Below, piece after piece: positions 58,390 through 64,000 of a DNA stretch of 64,000 nucleotides (the first letter of the stretch is position 1; each line of letters starts with the position of its first letter). The notes under the pieces are model-generated. The model did no database searches. It had not been told where the DNA came from and worked only from the letters and a program-made list of their open reading frames with translations. Both the position numbers and the translations under genes were made by a program. Source of the stretch: Hanleya hanleyi (lineage: Eukaryota > Mollusca > Polyplacophora > Lepidopleurida > Hanleyidae); NCBI GenBank assembly GCA_036873755.1, contig JAVTVY010020371.1, positions 18,203 through 82,202 on the forward strand, in the 5' to 3' direction.

Positions 58390-59615
58390 ATTATGGATTA
58401 AGAATAGTGATCAGCGATACGGATTTGATATGTTTGGAACATCATGATGTGTTGCCGGCATCATTGAAAACTGGTGAACACTTCTCTCTTACAGGAAGTG
58501 TTAAAGGTCACATACCGTACCGACATGTAGCCACATGGAATTTCTCGACTCTATACTACAATCCCTCATCAGGACCTTATTGACCGTCTAAGATCATTAA
58601 TAGTATCTGTGTTCAAGAAAACTGATCGTAGATATATTAATGTCGGAAACAAAAAAGCATTCTTTAGCTCTACTACATACAAGGGATATCATTCATGGGA
58701 TGTTTCTTTTTTTATAGAATTGCTTGAATTTCTCATTAAAAATATCTATGTGAAATTTGGCAACACAATACATCAGCAATGATACTGGATACCAATGGAT
58801 ACTAATTGTGCACCCCTGTTGGCTGACCTGTATCTGTTCTCCTATGAATATGACTATATGCAGGCGCTTTCAAAAACAAATCCGTTCAAAGTCCGTTCCT
58901 TCTCATTCACCAAACGCTATATAGACCATCTTCTCGCTGTGGATAATCGCTATATAAATGACGCAGTGAAGGATATATATCCACCTTCACTGGATTTGAA
59001 GGAAACTACAGATAGCCCTACCGGCACATCAAATTCAGATCTATATCTCTATAAAAATGAAGCTTCTCTTCTCTCCTCGACTTTATGACAAAAGAGATAT
59101 CAATTTCGACATCGTAAACTATCTCTTTCTGGACAGTAATATTCCAGTGCGATCTGCATATGGCGTATACATATCTCGCTTAGTAGCATTTGCTAGATCC
59201 TGTGTTAAATGTGACGAGTTTAATCAACGTCACAAAACAGTGTTGTAGAAACTTATAAAACAGGGCTATTTCACCAAGCGCTTCCACTCAAAGTTTCTCA
59301 AAATTGGCGATACATATATCATGATGATAGCAAAATACGAGCGTAGCGCGTTACGTTTCGTAACTTGTATCTAATTCCGCTTAACCCGGGGCTAGGGGCC
59401 GTATGAACCCATGTACTTCAAGATCCTCATGGTGCTCATATGAACAGTCACAATCAAAGCGTGACTGAGCTACATCATTCTCTAGATGACGACTTTACAA
59501 CGATTATTATGAAGTAAGAATACTGATCAGCGATACAGATTTTATATTTTTGGAAAATCATGATGTCTTGTCGGCATCACTGAAAACTGTTGACCGCTTC
59601 TCGCTTGCAGGAAAC
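58390..59615 (+). mobile_element. Penelope-like retroelement remnant between direct repeats
   Basis: Direct repeats of about 110 bp flank it (58390-58499 and 59503-59615, both with GATCAGCGATAC, ATCATGATGT and CATCA-TGAAAACTG). They resemble the pseudo-LTR arrangement of Penelope-like elements. Between them lies a degenerate reverse transcriptase (separate entry) and, at 59368-59490, a match to repeat family R. A part of the repeat recurs inverted near 59765-59800. Confidence 0.6.
58535..59340 (+). pseudogene. Degenerate reverse transcriptase, Penelope-like type
   Basis: Conserved RT blocks are recognisable in order: FSTLY (58539) and, after a frameshift, IPHQDLIDRLRSLI; RRYINVGNKKAFF; LEFLIKNIYVKFGNTIHQQ followed by a stop; then PMDTNCAPLLADLYLFSYEY, KRYIDHLLAVDN, LYDKRDINFDIVNY, SNIPVRSAYGVYISRLV and a stop after QRHKTVL. 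The catalytic YxDD block reads YIDH and the usual glycine before TNCAPLLA is aspartate, so the enzyme is dead in addition to the frameshift and stops. This kind of RT occurs in Penelope-like elements; another non-LTR lineage cannot be excluded. No endonuclease domain was seen. Confidence 0.78.
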
Positions 59616-60030
59616 TAGCCTATGTTTATGTAAACTATGATTGCCTTTTTGAATTTGGTGCTAATACTGTTATATGGAATATGGAATAGGTCTTTGGATT
59701 ATGGACGCGGATATTCTCTAATGGACGACGGCTGAATTATGAATGACTGAATTATGAATGACGGTTTCAAAAATATCAAATCCGTATCGCTGATACGGAA
59801 TAGTTTTACTCTATTTTTCCTAACAGTTATTTGAAAAGTGATATGCTTTGGGTACTTCCTTGCTAGTATTCTTGTTTAGACGACATCGAGAATCACATGC
59901 AAAGAATTCATAATTTTAAGAAGAGAAAAAGGGGAGATTTCGGCAGATTGGAGCTTCGAGGCGAAGTGTTCGAAAGTGAATCTGTATCCGAAATCTGTAC
60001 TACATGTACCAGTTCAATGGGGCATCCATC
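59616..60030. other. Intergenic sequence
   Basis: No gene recognised. An inverted match to the direct repeats of the neighbouring retroelement lies near 59765-59800. Confidence 0.5.
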
Positions 60031-60032
60031 CA

Positions 60033-60125
60033 TCGTGCAGAAGTGGGTTATCGTGCAGAAGTGGGTTATCGTGCAGAAGTGGGTTATCGTGCAGAAGTGG
60101 GTCATCGTGCAGAAGTGGGTTATCT
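60033..60125. repeat. 18-bp tandem repeat (5 copies)
   Basis: GTGCAGAAGTGGGTTATC is repeated about five times, in frame (VQKWVI on plus, CTITHF on minus). It lies in an open frame at 59897-60163 that has no other support. Confidence 0.93.
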
Positions 60126-60676
60126 TTCCAGTTAAAATGCCGAATAATAATATTAAGCGATAAATCTTTACTTTTATATTCCATCGAGATTAAATATTTG
60201 AATATCGTTTGATATACTTGTGGATCTCCGACTTCAATCCGTCATATTTTCGATATTCAACCAGGACTAGTATTTATTTAGATATGACTTCTGCCTGAAG
60301 CTTTGTTTGGATCAGTGTGCATGCGGTACCTGATATACCCAGAAAAGCAAATGATTCTGTCTGGACTTGTGCTGCGTGTGTTGCAGTAATTTACAAATGT
60401 ACACAATACATGTTTATCCAGAACAATAATTCCTCAATACATGAACATGTGAAGACTAGCCTCAGTGTTTCCCGAACAGTTCCATGCTCTGGGAACAAAG
60501 GCGGCTTAGAATTCTCAGCTACAGTAGTTGGAATGGTGTGATAATTGCGGGATAGGAACGCCATACCCTTTACAGTCCGTTTATTGGGAAGAAAAGACCC
60601 ATTAGTATTGATCGGAATAATAGCGACAGACCTGGGCTACATGTATGAACCGCACCCTGCTGTCCTTATGGTCCCA
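60126..60676. other. Intergenic sequence
   Basis: No feature recognised before the SINE. Confidence 0.5.
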
Positions 60677-60930
60677 GCGGCCCTCGGTGGCCGAGTGGTC
60701 TATGGCGCTTCGCTGTTGACGCTAGCCTCACACCACTCAACCGGCACGCGTTCGAACCCAGCTGGTCCATGTGTGAAACTTTGTCAGTTACTTGCCGATG
60801 GGCGGTGGTTCTCTCCGGGTACTCCAGCTTCCTCCACCAATCAAACTGACTGCCACCATATGACTGAAACAACATTCTGTGTGACAGTAATCCAAATTTC
60901 CTCCCTTTATGGCCCCAAATGGTCACATAA
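60677..60930 (+). mobile_element. tRNA-derived SINE with conserved central domain
   Basis: The head resembles a tRNA with a long variable arm: A box TGGCCGAGTGG at 60688-60698 and B box GTTCGAACCC at 60750-60759, the two halves of an RNA polymerase III promoter. After it comes GGCGGTGGTTCTCTCCGGGT, ACTCCAGCTTCCTCCACCA (60801-60839), a central domain shared by many invertebrate SINEs (MetaSINE-like, by memory of its sequence). The 3' end is not sharply defined. Orientation is plus. Confidence 0.82.
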
Positions 60931-61654
60931 CTCGTTTCATAAAACAGTCTGATTCCAAGGTTTTGATAAACATATATTCAGAATGACTGCGCCGTCTGAC
61001 GGTTACTAGGCCCATCGGAGTTATCTCCATCAACGATTTACTGAGTACTATCACGTTTGTACTTACAAGCGTCTGGTCCGTCATTCATTATTTATTTATT
61101 TATTTATTCAAATGATCAACGGACATGAAGTCCAATTACAGATCATGAGTAACACTATATACAGGGTGACATAAAACAAATAAATGTTAACATGTAAATT
61201 ACTATATATAAAACAGTACTAAAGTAGACACGATAGGGTTTATGAAATTGGACAAAACATATGAGATTATATACGTATGTACAAATATGATCAATTTAGT
61301 AGACTAAAATCGCATACTAAGACTTATGCCAACAATCTAAGCTGTCTTGAAACAGTTTGCCTAAAACAATTTTTTGAAACAAGTGTGACGTTCGAGCGGT
61401 CAGAAAACGTCTATCTTTGCGGTGTACACGAGACTTGAGGCGGCCTGGTCTCAGGCCCCTGTGACAAATTGTCAGGCTGATGTGAACGCAGTCTCGTATG
61501 ACTGGAATTGGCCAACGAGGAAGGTCCGATTCAACCTGGCACCTTGTCTGGATCGAGGAGGTAGGATGGGGGGACCTGTAGAAACAACCAAGGCAATAAT
61601 AAAGTAATAATATTGTATTCTGCAATGTACACAGCTCTGTACGCGCACAATACC
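60931..61654. other. Intergenic sequence with (ATTT)n
   Basis: A short TTTA microsatellite at 61088-61108. The minus-strand frame at 61317-61625 has no known domain and may be part of, or next to, the LTR element. The left border of that element could lie in this stretch. Confidence 0.4.
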
Positions 61655-63355
61655 TGTAATAAAGATCCCTACTCTAGAGGTAGTTATCGTTAAGTGTTAT
61701 CTTTATCTTAAAGAGAAAGACTAAAAATATACAATATATACAAGAGACCCTATCTATGACGCGTCACGGCCCAGTCTCGTCCATACTGGCTCTCGTCGTG
61801 GTATGGTACGGCGTCTCTGGTTCCTCTCCGGTCGTAGGCGTGGCCCCGGACTGTATGGAACATCTACCGTGTCTAAGGTTACACGGCCCAGTTCATCTAA
61901 GCGTTGTTAATCGTCTCTGGAATCCTCTCCGTATCACTGCCTCTCCTAGCAGTAGCCCTTCGGCGGCGTCGGTCCGTACAGCACACCACAGCGTCTTCGG
62001 CGGCAGCCCCTTTCGGCTCGGCAGACCTCACGTCTTCGGCGGCCCGAATTCGGCGGCGACCCCTTTCGGCTCGGCACTTCTCTGTTATCGGCGGCCCGAA
62101 TTCGGCGACCCGAACATCGGCCCGGCAGACTTCACGTCTTCGGCTCGGCCCGATTTCGGCGACCCGTCTTCGGCTCGGCAAACTTCTCGTCTTCGGCTCG
62201 GCCCGATTTCGGCGACCCGACTTCGGCCCTCACGGCGTTGACCCAAGGACGAGTTAATAGGCTCAGATTGTCTGCATATATGTGGTAATAACGCCCTGGT
62301 CTCGGAGGTGTATTATTACCTTACAATGTAATGTCAATTAATATCAATGATTTGTAATAGAATTCAAAGACTTGCGGCAAAGCATAATTCGAGCCCTGCG
62401 GCAGTGTAAATATGTACAATGGATGTAAGCTTGTGTTATCAGTTATCCCTAGTCGAGGCCTGTGAATAACTAGTGTAGATGATTGTGATTAGATCTATTC
62501 CGTCCCTAAGGCCGACGATCTGGTGTCTGTGTGTGAGTATATGTAATCATGTAACATGGTATTTGTGTGATGGGCTGCAATGTGGGATATTTGGTGCTCT
62601 GTATTCCCCGTTGATGGACATCTCGTCTTCAGATACTGTGCGTGTTAGTATCTTATCCCCGTCTGGCGGTTCGTCTCGTCATCAGATACTGTGCGTGTTA
62701 GTATCTATTATCCCCAAGCTATGGCTTAGCTCTCGGCTTTCCAACCCTTCGGCGGATGGTTCGGCGCTGTTTCGGCAGTCAATTCGGCACTTTCGGCACA
62801 TTCGGCGCATTTGCGGCGATCCTGTCTCTGTGCTCTTCCGCACGATGTGCACCCGCCGATCGTCTGGCACAGATTGCCGAACGTCCATTTCTCCGCGTCT
62901 TATATAGGCTCTGGCTCCCATAATCCTTTGCGCGCCCAAACATGGCAGCCCCCATAAAACGAAAGTATAGACTCCGGCGGTGTTGGATTTCGTGTCAGAT
63001 CAGCAGAGTTCGACTTCTCTCGCCCGGTTTCGATGCAAGATGCGTGTCAGGGACATTTACACGTCACTCGCTGAAAGTTTCAGCGCACAGTTGATACAGG
63101 TAAGTCGAATATCCACCATTATCGGTCCATTCACAATGTTATTTACACTGTCAGCATTAGAACGAAAATAACATTCTCCAGGTCATGGGCATTTTCGTCA
63201 CACTACCCACGCCTTCGAAAACACGACGCCCTCGTCGTGGAGCTCGGCACAGCTATCAATCACCGGTGAGTAGAACAAACACGCAGTCTTTTATCCGAAT
63301 GGGTAGATAGTCCACAGTATAATAACAAAGGCTTCAATACGGTAGAATTACATCA
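61655..63355 (-). mobile_element. 3' LTR of a Ty3/Gypsy-type retrotransposon (minus strand; left border uncertain)
   Basis: In minus orientation the LTR starts at TGATGTAATTCTACC (63355) directly after a purine-rich GCTGGGAGGAATG tract that follows the pol stop. A TATA box, CCTATATAAG, lies at 62899-62908 (minus). Below it, two GC-rich clusters (62745-62800, 61958-62230) contain about 20 GCCGAA motifs on the transcribed strand. A tentative end, TTTATTACA, is at 61655; I cannot confirm it because the other LTR and the target duplication lie outside the window. The open frames at 61756-62257 and 62479-62939 lie in the LTR and are compositional. Confidence 0.65.
62899..62908 (-). promoter_or_regulatory. 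TATA box of the LTR
   Basis: CCTATATAAG on the minus strand, about 450 bp into the LTR, the usual place at the U3/R border. It predicts transcription starting near 62870 towards lower coordinates in this LTR, and the genomic RNA from the matching position of the unseen 5' LTR. Confidence 0.6.
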
Positions 63356-63447
63356 GACATTCCTCCCAGCGGTCTGCTGGGTCGTCACTGAAGGAGGAGA
63401 CATCAGGTCCCTGCTTTACGGCACTAACCAAACACTGCCGAATTACA

Positions 63448-64000
63448 TTAATCCCGATAACGCGCGGGGCGTCTAATCTCTCGACCTCGGGTCGTCCGCC
63501 GCGGTTCTGTCTCGGCCTCGGTCGGGGGTAAAGCTTCCATGTCGAGATCCAATGGTGATGCAGACTGCAAATCAACCTCGAAATCGGCAAATCTCCGTGG
63601 TCGCCGTATCTCACGCCCGCCCCGGGTCAATCGAGGTCGCCGTTCAACAGTCGGCGTTCTGACGACAGTCGATGGTTCCATGGGGTAAGGAAAGATAGCC
63701 CCATGTCCGACGCTATCATCTGATTCTACATCTCCATCGTCGCCAGACGTTTCTTCAGATTCACTGGTGGACATCTCACGAGCATAGAAAGGCTTCAGCT
63801 TGTCATGGTGAACAACCCGGAGACCTCTGTCCTCATCTGCAATGCGGTAGGTCACGTCCGTGAGAGCTTCCTTTATCACGTATGGTCCTGCCCAGCGGTC
63901 TCGTAGTTTCCGATTCTCTCCACGTCTTGGAGCAGAAATGTACAGGTAAACCTGATCTCCAGGTGTATACTTTTGCGGGAAGGCCTTGCTATCATATACC
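63448..64000 (-). CDS. Ty3/Gypsy-type Pol polyprotein, C-terminal end (partial)
   Basis: The reading frame enters from the right edge and ends at 63448. The first visible residues (KYTPGDQVYLYISAPRRG, ENRKLRDRWAGPYVIKEAL, TYRIADED...VVHHDKLKPFY) are the GPY/F module at the C-terminus of Gypsy-type integrases, which bind DNA at integration. An acidic, serine-rich tail follows (STSESEETSGDDGDVESDD), then a basic motif RGGREIRRPRRFAD and, 40 residues later, its second version RGREIRRPARYRD just before the stop. No frameshift or stop is seen in this part, so the copy may be fairly young. Protease, RT and RNase H would lie beyond the window. Confidence 0.88.
   Translation of the reverse strand, partial: VYDSKAFPQKYTPGDQVYLYISAPRRGENRKLRDRWAGPYVIKEALTDVTYRIADEDRGLRVVHHDKLKPFYAREMSTSESEETSGDDGDVESDDSVGHGAIFPYPMEPSTVVRTPTVERRPRLTRGGREIRRPRRFADFEVDLQSASPLDLDMEALPPTEAETEPRRTTRGREIRRPARYRD

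Noticed and set aside
59897..60212. Small gene with VQKWVI repeats
   Set aside because: The repeat is an 18-bp minisatellite, and the rest of the frame has no support.
60677..60760. A functional tRNA gene
   Set aside because: A and B boxes are present, but the acceptor stem does not pair convincingly and the sequence continues into a SINE body.
61756..62257. Open frames of 94-161 codons in GC-rich DNA
   Set aside because: They overlap on both strands in the TTCGGC-rich LTR segment and reflect composition, not coding.

Overview
The window looks like a piece of a marine bivalve-type mollusc nuclear genome. The grounds are AT-rich sequence, one widely spaced multi-exon gene with GT-AG introns, pearl-like non-autonomous elements (a GTCC/GTCT microsatellite followed by tandem cores of about 160 bp), a tRNA-headed SINE, and many minisatellites. 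The species cannot be named from sequence alone.

Layout. 1-8818 is a 33-bp satellite of roughly 265 copies, followed by a related 26-bp array to about 9123. From 9800 to 45155 (+ strand) lies essentially one gene, a choline transporter-like protein 1 (SLC44A1/CTL1) orthologue. I resolve 15 coding exons totalling 1905 nt (634 codons plus stop). All junctions are in phase, so only a short N-terminal exon, expected upstream of the window or hidden upstream of the satellite, is missing. The roughly 17-kb intron after the first visible exon is packed with transposon debris: nested inverted-repeat elements with target-site duplications, pearl-like arrays, and a repeat copy pair in which one member shows the empty site of an insertion in the other.

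Within the CTL1 gene several exon borders have themselves become tandem repeats. The 3' splice site plus the start of exon 2 is repeated eight times, in frame and without stops. The start of exon 7 is repeated about five times, with the decoys closing on in-frame stops. The end of exon 3 is repeated about five times in decayed form. 25-bp and 28-bp minisatellites start just after the donors of exons 5 and 6.

45156-64000 holds no confident host gene except a possible alternative last exon of CTL1 (48931-49155). It is made of minisatellites (80-, 51-, 37-, 34-bp and others), a small MITE, SINE pieces, a degenerate Penelope-like reverse transcriptase between direct repeats, a dispersed repeat family related to its 3' flank, and, at the right edge on the minus strand, the 3' end of a Ty3/Gypsy-type LTR retrotransposon (integrase C-terminus, polypurine-like tract, LTR with a TATA box and a cluster of about 20 GCCGAA motifs).

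The points I would look at first are the eightfold in-frame splice-acceptor array in exon 2 and the set of TIR elements (10200-11962, 17886-19850, 22980-24441, 34142-34628, 39322-41507), which seem to carry promoter or first-exon-like gene fragments.
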